This document shows, piece by piece, positions 20,188 to 28,459 of a stretch of 64,000 bases of DNA. Both the position numbers and the translations under genes were made by a program. Every line of letters begins with the position of its first letter. Position 1 is the first letter of the stretch. A model generated the notes under the pieces. It saw nothing but the letters and a program-made list of their open reading frames with translations, was not told the origin of the DNA and did not search any database. The stretch is taken from NCBI GenBank assembly GCA_963797565.1, contig CAWCPM010000015.1, positions 62,001 to 126,000 on the forward strand. Reading direction: 5' to 3'. The stretch is from JAICYJ01 sp963797565. GTDB lineage: Bacteria; Actinomycetota; Thermoleophilia; Gaiellales; JAICJC01.

Positions 20188-20675
20188 CAGGCGGTGGGGC
20201 GCCGTGGCACGAGCACCTTGCGGCGAAACTCGCAGACCGTCTCGCCACGCTGGTTGGTGCCGATCGTCTCCACCGTGACCACCCCGCGGTCGGGCTTGCT
20301 CTTCGACGGGGCGACGTCCAGCACCGTCGTCTGCGCGTAGATGGTGTCGCCGTGGAAGGTCGGCTTCGCGTGCTTCAGCGACTCGACCTCGAGGTTGGCG
20401 ATGGCCTTGCCGGAGACGTCGGGGACGCTCATGCCCAGCACCAGCGAGTAGACCAGGTTGCCGACCACCACGTTCCTGCCGAACTGCGTCTCGGTCTCGG
20501 CGTAGTGGGCGTCGATGTGCAGCGGGTGGTGGTTCATCGTGATCATGCAGAACAGGTGGTCGTCGGCCTCGGTGATGGTCTTGCCCGGCCAGTGCTTGTA
20601 GACGTCGCCCACCTGGAAGTCCTCGAGATAGCGGCCGAAGCGGGTCTCTCGGGCGTCGAACTCGCGGCCGCTCAC
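20187..20675 (-). CDS. MaoC-family hydratase, probable mesaconyl-CoA hydratase
   Basis: 162-aa single hot-dog-fold hydratase. The R-hydratase motif spans DDHLFCMITMNHHPLHID and a conserved Gly-Asn-Leu-Val segment follows (VVVGNLVYSLVLG). In the ethylmalonyl-CoA pathway mesaconyl-CoA hydratase forms beta-methylmalyl-CoA. The order lyase, dehydrogenase, MaoC resembles the Streptomyces coelicolor cluster SCO6469-SCO6471 as I recall it. GTG start overlaps the dehydrogenase stop (GTGA). The Rhodobacter enzyme is a double-length fusion; this single-domain form would act as a dimer. Confidence 0.8.
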   Translation of the reverse strand: MSGREFDARETRFGRYLEDFQVGDVYKHWPGKTITEADDHLFCMITMNHHPLHIDAHYAETETQFGRNVVVGNLVYSLVLGMSVPDVSGKAIANLEVESLKHAKPTFHGDTIYAQTTVLDVAPSKSKPDRGVVTVETIGTNQRGETVCEFRRKVLVPRRPTA

Positions 20676-21853
20676 AGCGGGTACCTCGCCAGCATGCCGC
20701 GGGCCACGATCAGCTTCTGGATCTCGCTGGTGCCCTCGCCGACCAGCAGCAGCGGCGCGTCGCGGTACAGCCGCTCGATCTCGTACTCCTTGGAGTAGCC
20801 GTACCCGCCGTGGATGCGGAAGCTGTCCTCGACCACCTCGTGGCAGATCTCGGATGCGTACAGCTTGGCCATGCCGGCCTCGACGTCGGAGCGCTCGCCG
20901 GCGTCCTTCTTCCGCGCCGCCGACAGCATCAGCAGCCGCGAGGCCTCGATCTTGGTGGCCATCTCGGCCAGCTTGAACTGGATGCCCTGGTGCTTTGCGA
21001 TCGGCTTGCCGAACGCCTCGCGCTCCTGGGCGTAGCGGATCGCGAGCTCGAAGGCGCGTTGGGCGACGCCCACGCCGCGGGCGGCCACGTTCACGCGGCC
21101 CACCTCGATGCCCGACATCATCTGCTGGAAGCCGTGGCCCTCGCCCTCGCCCAGCAGGTTCGCCGCCGGCACGCGGTGGTCCTGGAACACCAGCTCCGTG
21201 GTCTCGACGCCCTTGTAGCCGAGCTTGCCCAGCTGCGGCGGGATCGTCAGCCCGCCGTCCTGTGAGGCGCCGGGCTGCTTCTCGACCAGCAGGCAGCTCA
21301 TGCCCCTGTGCGCGGGCTTCGCCTCCGGGTCGGTCTTCACCAGCAGCGCCACCAGCCCCGAGCGCAGGCCGTTCGTGACCCACATCTTCTGGCCGTTGAC
21401 GACGTAGTCGTCGCCGTCGCGGACGGCCCGCGTGCGGATCGCCTGCACGTCGGAGCCGGCCTCGGGCTCGGTCATCGAGAAGGCGCAGCGCATCTCGCCG
21501 GTCGCCATCTGCGGCAGGAACCGCTGCTTCTGCTCCTCGGTGCCGTCCCGCATGATCATGTCGGCGACGATGAAGTGGGTGTTGATGATCCCCGACACGC
21601 TCATCCACCCGCGCGACAGCTCGATCACCGATAGCGCGTAGGTGGTCAGGTCGAGGCCGAGGCCGCCGTACTGCTCGGGGATCGTGAAGCCGAACAGGCC
21701 CAGCTCCTTGAGCCCGGCCACGATCTGGTCGGGGAAGACGTCGTCGCGCTCGAGCTCGGAGGCGACCGGGATGATCTGCTCGTCCGTGAACTGCCGCACC
21801 AGCGAGACCACCTCGCGCTGCTCGTCGGTCAGGCCGTCCAGCGTGATGCTCAT
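20672..21853 (-). CDS. Acyl-CoA dehydrogenase, probable methylsuccinyl-CoA dehydrogenase
   Basis: 393-aa FAD flavoprotein with all three acyl-CoA dehydrogenase domains. Signature CAFSMTEPEAGSD, MWVTNGLRSG, and C-terminal IERLYRDAPLLLVGEGTSEIQ, with the catalytic-base Glu expected in the GEGTSEIQ loop. Context (CoA-ester lyase upstream, MaoC downstream, ccr and mutase 10 kb away) points to methylsuccinyl-CoA oxidation to mesaconyl-CoA. A generic short-chain acyl-CoA dehydrogenase is the alternative. ATGA overlap with the lyase. Confidence 0.85.
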   Translation of the reverse strand: MSITLDGLTDEQREVVSLVRQFTDEQIIPVASELERDDVFPDQIVAGLKELGLFGFTIPEQYGGLGLDLTTYALSVIELSRGWMSVSGIINTHFIVADMIMRDGTEEQKQRFLPQMATGEMRCAFSMTEPEAGSDVQAIRTRAVRDGDDYVVNGQKMWVTNGLRSGLVALLVKTDPEAKPAHRGMSCLLVEKQPGASQDGGLTIPPQLGKLGYKGVETTELVFQDHRVPAANLLGEGEGHGFQQMMSGIEVGRVNVAARGVGVAQRAFELAIRYAQEREAFGKPIAKHQGIQFKLAEMATKIEASRLLMLSAARKKDAGERSDVEAGMAKLYASEICHEVVEDSFRIHGGYGYSKEYEIERLYRDAPLLLVGEGTSEIQKLIVARGMLARYPL

Positions 21854-22842
21854 GCCGCCGCCCCTCCGTCGCTCATGCCGGCCGCAACGCCCCGTGCGAC
21901 GACCGCCTCGGCGATCTTGCGCGACGCCTCGTCGATCATCTGGCCCTCGTACATGACGGCCCCCTTCCGCTCCACCTGGGTCGCATGCTCGTAGGCCGCG
22001 AGCAGCCGGCGGGCATCGTCGAAGTCGCCCTGGCTGGGCGCGAACACCTCGTTCGCGATGCCCACCTGATCGGGGTGCAGCACCCACTTGCCGTCGTAGC
22101 CGACCTGCCGCGCGCGCATGCACATGCGGCGGTACTCGTCGGTGTTCTTGATGTCGGTGTACGGGCCGTCGATCGCCTGCAGCCCGTAGCCGCGGGCCGC
22201 GGTCACGATCAGCGACAGGATGTAGTGCCACTGGTCGCCGGGATAGTCGGGGTCGATCGATCCGATCACGAGCGAGCCCACGCCCATGCTGGCGGCGTAG
22301 TCGCCGGGGCCGAAGATCAGCGTCTCCAGGCGCGGCGAGGCCTGCGCGATCTCGCGGATGTTCATGGCGCCGCGGCCGTTCTCGATCTGGGCCTCGATGC
22401 CGATCCGGTGCTCGATGCCGTGGTCGATCTCGAGCTGCGTCAGCACGTGATGGACGAAGTGCAGCTGCGCCGCGTCCTCCACCTTGGGCACCATCACGCA
22501 GTCCAGCTTGGCGCCGGCGCCGGCCACGACGGCCGTCAGGTCGCCGAGGCACCACTGGGTGGTGACCCCGTTGACGCGCACGACGCGGGTCTTGCCGGAG
22601 TAGTCATGGCCGTTCAGCGCGTCGATCACGTTCTGGCGCGCGGGCACCTTCTCGAGCGGCGATACGGCATCCTCGAGGTCGAGGAAGATCTGGTCGGCGG
22701 GCAGCACCGCCGCCTTGGACAGCATCTTCGGGGATGAGCCCGGCACGGCCAGGCAGGATCGGCGCAACCGCAACGTTTTCCGCTCCGCGTCGGGGCTTGA
22801 CTGTGCAGTCAGTCTACCCAGCGGCGGCCGCCTGAGCGGCAA
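21850..22842 (-). CDS. CitE/HpcH-family CoA-ester lyase, probable malyl-CoA/beta-methylmalyl-CoA lyase
   Basis: Up to 330 aa. Conserved RRSCLAVPGSSPKM start, metal/substrate residues in FLDLEDAVSPLEK and GIEAQIENGRG, TLIFGPGDYAASMG, and WVLHPDQVGIANEVF. It resembles the Streptomyces lyase next to mch, which cleaves beta-methylmalyl-CoA to glyoxylate and propionyl-CoA. The ATG at 22842 is the longest start, but family proteins begin near residue 23. An in-frame TTG at 22773 preceded by GGAG, with TAGACT and an operator-like palindrome between, fits a shorter start. First gene of a four-gene operon. Confidence 0.85.
   Translation of the reverse strand: MPLRRPPLGRLTAQSSPDAERKTLRLRRSCLAVPGSSPKMLSKAAVLPADQIFLDLEDAVSPLEKVPARQNVIDALNGHDYSGKTRVVRVNGVTTQWCLGDLTAVVAGAGAKLDCVMVPKVEDAAQLHFVHHVLTQLEIDHGIEHRIGIEAQIENGRGAMNIREIAQASPRLETLIFGPGDYAASMGVGSLVIGSIDPDYPGDQWHYILSLIVTAARGYGLQAIDGPYTDIKNTDEYRRMCMRARQVGYDGKWVLHPDQVGIANEVFAPSQGDFDDARRLLAAYEHATQVERKGAVMYEGQMIDEASRKIAEAVVARGVAAGMSDGGAAA
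22797..22818 (-). promoter_or_regulatory. Operator-like palindrome and -10 before the CoA-ester lyase operon
   Basis: TGACTG-TG-CAGTCA (22798-22811) is a perfect 6-bp inverted repeat of the size bound by TetR-family repressors. TAGACT, a TANNNT -10 on the minus strand, covers about 22812-22817 and adjoins the palindrome, so a bound repressor would block initiation. This only makes sense if translation starts at a TTG near 22773. No regulator gene is adjacent. Confidence 0.45.
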
Positions 22843-22861
22843 CAGCCGGACGCCCGGCAGG

Positions 22862-23470
22862 CTACAGCAGGCCGATCCGGTCGAGCGGCCAGTAGCGCAC
22901 GCGGGCGATGCCGATCATGTCGCCGCGGGGCTCACAGCCCCACATCCGCGAGTCGTCCGACTCGCCGCGGTTGTCGCCCATCATGAAGTAGCACTTCTGT
23001 GGCAGCACCGTGTGGGGGAAGCTGGCCGTGCGCCGCCCGTGCAGGTAGGGCTCCGACAAACGGTGCGCCTTCTGGCCCGGGCTCTTCACCCAGATCGACC
23101 CGTGCTTGGCCCAGATCGTCTCGCCCGGTAGCCCGATCACGCGCTTGATGAAGGTCTCCGGCGAGGCGCCGACGCGGAGCGACCGGTCGTTCGTGTTGCA
23201 GGCGCCCTCGCTGTTGTTGTCGCCCTGGCAGATGGGTGGATGGAAGACGACGATCTCGCCGCGGGTGGGGTCGCGGAAGTCGAGGCTGAGGCGGTCGGCG
23301 ATCACCCGGTCGCCGGGCTGGAGCGTCGGGATCATGCTGCCCGTGGGCACGCGATAGGGCTTGACGATGTAGGCCTGCGCGAAGAAGGCGATGGCCGCAG
23401 CCACGACGAGTGTCAGGACGATCTCGGCGATGGCGCGCAGCGGGCGAGGTAGCAGGGCGATCGGGTTCAT
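22862..23470 (-). CDS. lepB: Signal peptidase I
   Basis: 202 aa with one N-terminal transmembrane helix, acting at the outer face of the cytoplasmic membrane on Sec/Tat signal peptides. Catalytic Ser in PTGSMIPTLQPGD, Lys in FIKRVIGLPGE, and the box E motif GDNRGESDDSRMWG. A Cys-containing insertion (CQGDNNSEGAC) sits between boxes C and D. Clients are plentiful here: SpoIID, NHL and fibronectin-like proteins all carry signal peptides. ATG at 23470; longer upstream reading lacks support. Confidence 0.92.
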   Translation of the reverse strand: MNPIALLPRPLRAIAEIVLTLVVAAAIAFFAQAYIVKPYRVPTGSMIPTLQPGDRVIADRLSLDFRDPTRGEIVVFHPPICQGDNNSEGACNTNDRSLRVGASPETFIKRVIGLPGETIWAKHGSIWVKSPGQKAHRLSEPYLHGRRTASFPHTVLPQKCYFMMGDNRGESDDSRMWGCEPRGDMIGIARVRYWPLDRIGLL

Positions 23471-23581
23471 ACGCTCCGGCAGGTTATCGACGACACCCCC
23501 GAGCCGCTGAAGTGGTGATAGAACACACTTCCGGCGGGCACCCGGTTGAGAGTTCCCGGTGCGCTGCCGATGGAACACACC

Positions 23582-25268
23582 ATGATTCGCCGCACCCTCC
23601 TGGTCACCGCCGCCCTGGGCGCCTCGCTGCTCGGCCCGGGCGCCGCCTCCGGCGCCACGCTGTTCACCCTCAACGGCCACGGCTGGGGGCACGGCATCGG
23701 CATGTCGCAGTACGGCGCGCTCGGCTATGCCCAGCACGGCTGGACGCACCAGCAGATCCTCCAGCACTACTTCACCGGCACCACCATCGGCCAGCTGCCC
23801 GTCCGGCACCAAGGAGCGGGTGCTGCTGATCTCCAGCCGCCCCTCGATCCACCTGTCGTTCGCGCAAGCGGCGACGGCGAGCGATCATGGAGGCACCAGC
23901 CGCTCGCTGCCGGCCGGCTCCTACCGCGTCGACCCGGGTGTGGTCGCCGGCCAGATGCGCCTGTGGAGCGCCGCGAAGGGCCGGTACGTCTGGCGGGGCA
24001 TCGTCAGCCCGCTGCAGGTGGCGCCGCACGGCGGCCCGCTGCAGCTGGACGATGCAGTGAACGGCTACATCCACGACCACTGGTGGGGCGACTTCCGCAT
24101 CGCCCGCAGCGGCGGGTCGCTGTCGCTGGTCGATGTGGTCGGGATGGAGCGATACGTCAGCGGCGTCGTGCCGTGCGAGGTGCCCGCATCCTGGCTGCCG
24201 GAGGCCGTGCAGGCGCAGGCGGTGGCCGCGCGCTCCTACGCCGCCGCCACGGCCGGCGGCGGCACGTTCGATGCCTTCGCCGACACCCGCAGCCAGATGT
24301 ACTGCCCGGTCGAGCGGCAGGTGGCAGCATCCGACGCGGCGGTCGCTGCCACCAAGCACCAGGTCGTGAAGTACGGGGGCCAGGTTGCCACCACCTTCTT
24401 CTCGTCCAGCTCGGGTGGTCGCACCTCGTCCATCTCCGCGTCCTGGGGCGGCACCAACCAGCCCTACCTGGTGCCCGTGCGCGACCGCTACGACGGTGCG
24501 GGTGGGCTCAACCCGAACCACACCTGGGCACCCCGGGTGTTCTCGCCGTCCGGACTGGGCTCGGCGCTGGGCGTGGGTAGCGTCTCGTCGCTCGACACCA
24601 CCATCGACGGCCCCTCGCAGCGGGTGCTGTCGGTGCTCGTCCATGGTTCCGGCGGCGACCATTCGCTGACGGCCGGCGACGTGTTCTCGCGGCTGGGGCT
24701 GCGTTCGACCTACTTCCGGATCCTGCAGGTGACGCTGGCGGCACCGAAGTCGTCCATCGCCGGCGACGCGTACCACCTCAAGGGCCGTCTCTGGCCGCGC
24801 CCCCAGGGGGCCTTCCGGCTGGAATCGAAGATGGGCGCGTCCGGCAGCTGGCAGCAGGTGATGGCGCCGGTGGTGCTGGACTCGACCGGCCGCTTCTCGA
24901 TCCTCCGCCGCCCGGTCGCGGACGCCAGCTACCGCCTGGTGCGCAAGGACGCATCATCGCCGACGGTGCGCGTGCGGGTGCACGCGGCGCTGACGTTGTC
25001 GAAGAAGGGCGGATTCCACGGAACCATGCTCCCGCGGCTGGCCGGTGCCACCGTCACCCTGGAGCGCCTCAACGCTGGACGATGGGTCAGTGTCAGCACG
25101 GCCACCGTCGGCGCGAAGGGCGGCTACCGGTTCTCGACGGCCGTCTCGTCGGGCAGCTGGCGGGCGCATTTCCGCCGTGACGCCGATCACAGCTCCGGGG
25201 CCTCGGCCACGCTGGTCGTTCCCAGCGCGAGGTACGCTTCACCCCGTGGCGCACATCGCGATCGGTAA
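23582..25268 (+). CDS. Secreted SpoIID/LytB-domain protein (frameshifted)
   Basis: About 560 aa. Signal peptide (residues 1-25) then GHGWGHGIGMSQYGALG, the SpoIID hallmark, then the SpoIID core with VGMERYVSGVVPCEVPASW (catalytic Glu region) and QAVAARSYAAA. From residue ~390, repeated beta-sandwich-like segments. The family includes lytic transglycosylases acting on denuded peptidoglycan and LytB-type proteins. The GHG motif precedes the core, whereas in Bacillus SpoIID it follows. The frame breaks near 23808; removing one C from CTGCCCGTCC restores LPSGTKERVLL. Confidence 0.8.
25233..25245 (+). promoter_or_regulatory. Leaderless promoter of the 80-aa ORF
   Basis: TACGCT (25233-25238), 7 nt, then GTG at 25246. 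It lies inside the 3' end of the SpoIID gene. The spacing equals that of other leaderless genes in the window. Confidence 0.4.
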
Positions 25269-25488
25269 GCGTGACGGCAAGTGGTTCTTCACGGCGCAGG
25301 GCTGCTGTGACTCGACCTCAGCGCGCGCCCTGTACGAGCGAGCTCATGCCGTGCAGGTGCTGGAGGAGGGTGGGCGCCTGAACGGGTGGGACGCCGCCGG
25401 CTTCGAGCTGGAGGACCGGCGCGGTCGCCTGCACCGCTACCCCAGGTCGTGGCGGCCCTATCCGAGCAGCTCCTCGTCCGGCACCTGA
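25246..25488 (+). CDS. Small protein of unknown function (80 aa)
   Basis: I do not recognise this. Sequence features: two adjacent Cys in AQGCCDST, several aromatic and basic residues (GKWFFTAQ, RYPRSWRPYP), and a Ser-rich end. It starts inside the SpoIID 3' end in another frame and ends 31 bases inside the convergent acyltransferase gene. The TACGCT-N7-GTG pattern supports it being real. Confidence 0.45.
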   Translation: MAHIAIGKRDGKWFFTAQGCCDSTSARALYERAHAVQVLEEGGRLNGWDAAGFELEDRRGRLHRYPRSWRPYPSSSSSGT

Positions 25489-26162
25489 CGCAGCACCCGG
25501 GCGGGGCTTCCCACGACCAGCGCACGCGGCGCCACGTCTCTGGTCACGACCGCCCCGGCGCCGACGAAGGCCTCCTCGCCGATCTCGATCCCCGGCAGCA
25601 GCGTGGCGCCGCCGCCGACGCGGGCACCGCGGCGGATCACCGCGCCCTTGATCAGGGCGTGCCGCGCCTCGGTGCGGCCCATGAAGTTGTCGTTCGTGGT
25701 GACCACGCAGGGCGCGATGAACACGTGCTCCTCGAGCAAGCAGTGGGCGGTGATGTAGGCGTTCGACTGGATCTTGGTGAACGACCCGATGGCCGTGTCG
25801 TTCTCGACGCAGACGCCGCGGCCGATCACGACCTGCTCTCCGATCGTGCAGCGCTCGCGGACTGTGGCCAGGTCGCCGACCACGCATCCCGGGCCGAGCG
25901 TCGATCCGGCCGCCAGCACGGCACCGGCCGAGATCGCGCAGCCCGCCCCCAGCGACAGCGGCCCGGGCTCCTCGCGGCGGGCGGTGGACCGGCTGGACAG
26001 CGTCGGGCGCTTGCCGAGCACTGCGTTGTCGCCGATGGTGCAGCCGTCGCCGATCACGGTGCCGGCGTGGACGGTCACGTTGGCGCCGAAGCGCACGTCG
26101 CCGCCGATGGCCGCGTCCTCGGCCACGGTCAGGCCGGGGGCCTGGTCGGCCGGCCAGCTCAC
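25458..26162 (-). CDS. Left-handed beta-helix (hexapeptide) N-acyltransferase, WbpD/WlbB-like
   Basis: 234 aa built of isoleucine-patch hexapeptide repeats (e.g. VTVHAGTVIGDGCTIGDNAVLGKR). The catalytic-type His lies in the NAYITAHCLLEEHVFIAP region and NDNFMG follows; the C-terminus has the usual VGSPARVLRQVP cap. As last gene of the epimerase-dehydrogenase-oxidoreductase operon it most likely acetylates the 3-amino group of a UDP-hexosaminuronic acid. ATGA overlap with the oxidoreductase. Confidence 0.85.
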   Translation of the reverse strand: MSWPADQAPGLTVAEDAAIGGDVRFGANVTVHAGTVIGDGCTIGDNAVLGKRPTLSSRSTARREEPGPLSLGAGCAISAGAVLAAGSTLGPGCVVGDLATVRERCTIGEQVVIGRGVCVENDTAIGSFTKIQSNAYITAHCLLEEHVFIAPCVVTTNDNFMGRTEARHALIKGAVIRRGARVGGGATLLPGIEIGEEAFVGAGAVVTRDVAPRALVVGSPARVLRQVPDEELLG

Positions 26163-27175
26163 GCGCGGACGCCCTCGAGCGCGACCGCGGCGCCGCCCTG
26201 CTCAAGCGAGCGCTGCATCGCCTCCAGCACCTCGACCACGGCCACGCCCTCGGCGGCGTTCGCGGGGTGCGCCGGATCGCCCGAGCGAATCGCCTCCAGG
26301 AAGGCCTGGCACTCGATCCGCAGCGGCTCCTCACGGGAGACGGCCGGGCTGGTGATGTCACCGGTGTGGGTCGAGATCTTGCCGGGCGCGGTCAGCACCG
26401 GGCCCTTGTCGTAGACGGTCACCTTGCGGTCGGCCTCCATGTCGTCGAACACGGCCATGCGCTTGGAGCCGACCACGGTCATCTTGCGCATCTTGTGGGG
26501 GTCGAGCCATGACAGGTGCAGGTGCCCGACCTGCCCGGAGGCCAGCTTCAGGTAGCCGAACACGACGTCCTCGACGCCGGGGCGAAGGTAGCACTCGCCT
26601 CGCGCCGACACCTCGACCGGCCGTCCGCCGAGCAGGTACAGCACCACCGAGATGTCGTGCACGCCCAGGCTCCAGAGCGCGTTTTCGTCCTCGCGGATCA
26701 CGCCCAGGTTCTGGCGGTTGCCGTACACGTACAGCACGTCGCCCAGCTCGCCCGATTCGATCAGCTCACGCAGCTTGACCACGGCCGGGTGGAAGCGCAG
26801 CAGGTGGCCGACCATCACGATCCGCGACCGTTCGGCCGCCAGCGCCTCCAGCTCCCGGGCCTCGGCGACCGTCCAGGCCAGCGGCTTCTCCACGAAGACG
26901 TGCTTGCCGGCCAGCAGGGCGCTCCTGGCCAGGGCGTGGTGCGTGGGCACCGGTGTCGCGACGACCACCGCGTCCAGAGTCTCGTCCTCGATCAGGTCGT
27001 CGAAGCGCCCCGTCATCCGCGTCTCGGGGAACTGCGCCGCGAACCGGGCCAGCCGCTCCTCGTCCGCGTCGCAGCACCAGACCAGCTCGGCGTCGGGCAG
27101 CTGCGCGAAGTTGCGGGCCAGGTTCGGGCCCCAGTAGCCGAGGCCGACGACACCCACACGGAGACGATCGCTCAC
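26159..27175 (-). CDS. Gfo/Idh/MocA-family sugar-nucleotide oxidoreductase (WbpB/WlbA-like)
   Basis: 338 aa. Rossmann motif GVVGLGYWGPNLARNFAQ at the N-terminus, the CEKPLAWT-type loop (VFVEKPLAWTVAEARE), and the active-site segment ENALWSLGVHDISVVLYLLGG with the catalytic His. WbpB-type enzymes oxidise C3 of UDP-GlcNAc-uronate with NAD. ATGA overlaps couple it to the genes on both sides. The matching PLP aminotransferase (WbpE) is not in the operon. Confidence 0.85.
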   Translation of the reverse strand: MSDRLRVGVVGLGYWGPNLARNFAQLPDAELVWCCDADEERLARFAAQFPETRMTGRFDDLIEDETLDAVVVATPVPTHHALARSALLAGKHVFVEKPLAWTVAEARELEALAAERSRIVMVGHLLRFHPAVVKLRELIESGELGDVLYVYGNRQNLGVIREDENALWSLGVHDISVVLYLLGGRPVEVSARGECYLRPGVEDVVFGYLKLASGQVGHLHLSWLDPHKMRKMTVVGSKRMAVFDDMEADRKVTVYDKGPVLTAPGKISTHTGDITSPAVSREEPLRIECQAFLEAIRSGDPAHPANAAEGVAVVEVLEAMQRSLEQGGAAVALEGVRA

Positions 27176-28437
27176 AGCACATGCACCTTTCCACCGTCGC
27201 GCGGGACGGCGTTTCGGAAGTCGAACACCAGCTGCGCGCGACCGGCCAGGTCGGCGTAGTCGATGCCGGAGTGGGCGGTGACCACGCAGACGATGTCGGC
27301 GGCCTCGACGGCGCCGTCGGCCAGCTCCACCGAACGCAGGTCGAGCCCCTGCTCGAGCAGGTCGGGCACGAACGCGTCGTGGTAGCTGATGTCGGCGCCC
27401 AGCCCGCCCAGAAGCTCGATCAGCTTCAGCGCCGGCGACTCGCGCACGTCACCCACATCGGGCTTGTAGGACACGCCCAGCACCAGCACGCGGCTGCCGT
27501 TGACCGGCTTTCGCGCCTGGTTCAGCGCCTGGGAGATGCGCTCGACGCAGAAGTAGGGCATGGTCGTGTTGACCTTGCCGGCCAGCTCGATGAACTCGGT
27601 CTGGAAGTCGAACTGGCGGGCGCGCCAGGACAGGTAGAAGGGGTCGATCGGGATGCAGTGCCCGCCGAGGCCGGGGCCGGGTGTGAAGCGCATGAAGCCA
27701 TAGGGCTTGGTGGCGGCCGCGTCGATCACCTCCCACACGTCCAGCTGCATGCGGTCGCAGAGCATCGCCAGCTCGTTGACAAGCGCGATGTTGACGCTGC
27801 GAAAGATGTTCTCGAGCAGCTTCACCAGCTCGGCGGCGTCGGGGGAGGAGACCGGGACGAGCGTGTCCACGCAGACCGTGTAGAGCGCGACGGCGCGCTC
27901 GGTGCAGGCCGGCGTCAGCCCGCCCACCACCTTGGGGGTGGTGCGCACTGTGTGGTCGGTGCGGCCGGGGTCGATCCGCTCGGGCGACATGGCCAGGTTG
28001 AAGTCCTGTCCGGCGCGCAGCCCGCCTCGCTCGAGCAGCGGCGCCACCAGCTCGCGGGTGGTGCCCGGGTAGGTGGTCGACTCCAGCACCACCAGCTGGC
28101 CACGGCGCAGGTGCGGGGCGATCGCCGATGCCGCCTCCGCGACGATGCTGACGTTCGGCTCGCGGTTGTCAGAGAGCGGCGTGGGCACGCAGATCAGGAT
28201 CGCGCCGGTGTCGGCCACGGCCGCGAAGTCGCCGCCGGCCGTGAGCATGCCCGAGCCGGACAGCGGCCCGAGCACGTCATCGCCGACGTCGCTGATGTAG
28301 CTGCGGCCGGCCGCGATCGCATCCACCTTGTCGGTGTCGGTGTCGATGCAGTGCACGCGCTGGCCCGCCTGGGCGAAGGCGACGGCGAGCGGGAGACCGA
28401 CGTAGCCGGCGCCGATGATCGCGATGTCGGAGGGCAT
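27172..28437 (-). CDS. wecC: UDP-N-acetyl-D-hexosamine 6-dehydrogenase
   Basis: 421-aa UDP-sugar dehydrogenase. NAD fold AIIGAGYVGLPLAVAFA, LESTTYPGTTRE, central helix FRSVNIALVNELAMLC, GGHCIPIDPFYLSW with the catalytic Cys, and LGVSYKPDVGDVRESPA. It converts UDP-GlcNAc or UDP-ManNAc to the uronic acid by two NAD-linked steps. WecC and WbpA are hard to separate by eye; the symbol is by type. ATG at 28437 chosen because the fold begins two residues later. 22 nt downstream of the epimerase. Confidence 0.88.
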   Translation of the reverse strand: MPSDIAIIGAGYVGLPLAVAFAQAGQRVHCIDTDTDKVDAIAAGRSYISDVGDDVLGPLSGSGMLTAGGDFAAVADTGAILICVPTPLSDNREPNVSIVAEAASAIAPHLRRGQLVVLESTTYPGTTRELVAPLLERGGLRAGQDFNLAMSPERIDPGRTDHTVRTTPKVVGGLTPACTERAVALYTVCVDTLVPVSSPDAAELVKLLENIFRSVNIALVNELAMLCDRMQLDVWEVIDAAATKPYGFMRFTPGPGLGGHCIPIDPFYLSWRARQFDFQTEFIELAGKVNTTMPYFCVERISQALNQARKPVNGSRVLVLGVSYKPDVGDVRESPALKLIELLGGLGADISYHDAFVPDLLEQGLDLRSVELADGAVEAADIVCVVTAHSGIDYADLAGRAQLVFDFRNAVPRDGGKVHVL

Positions 28438-28459
28438 CAGCGCCAGATCGTACCGACCG

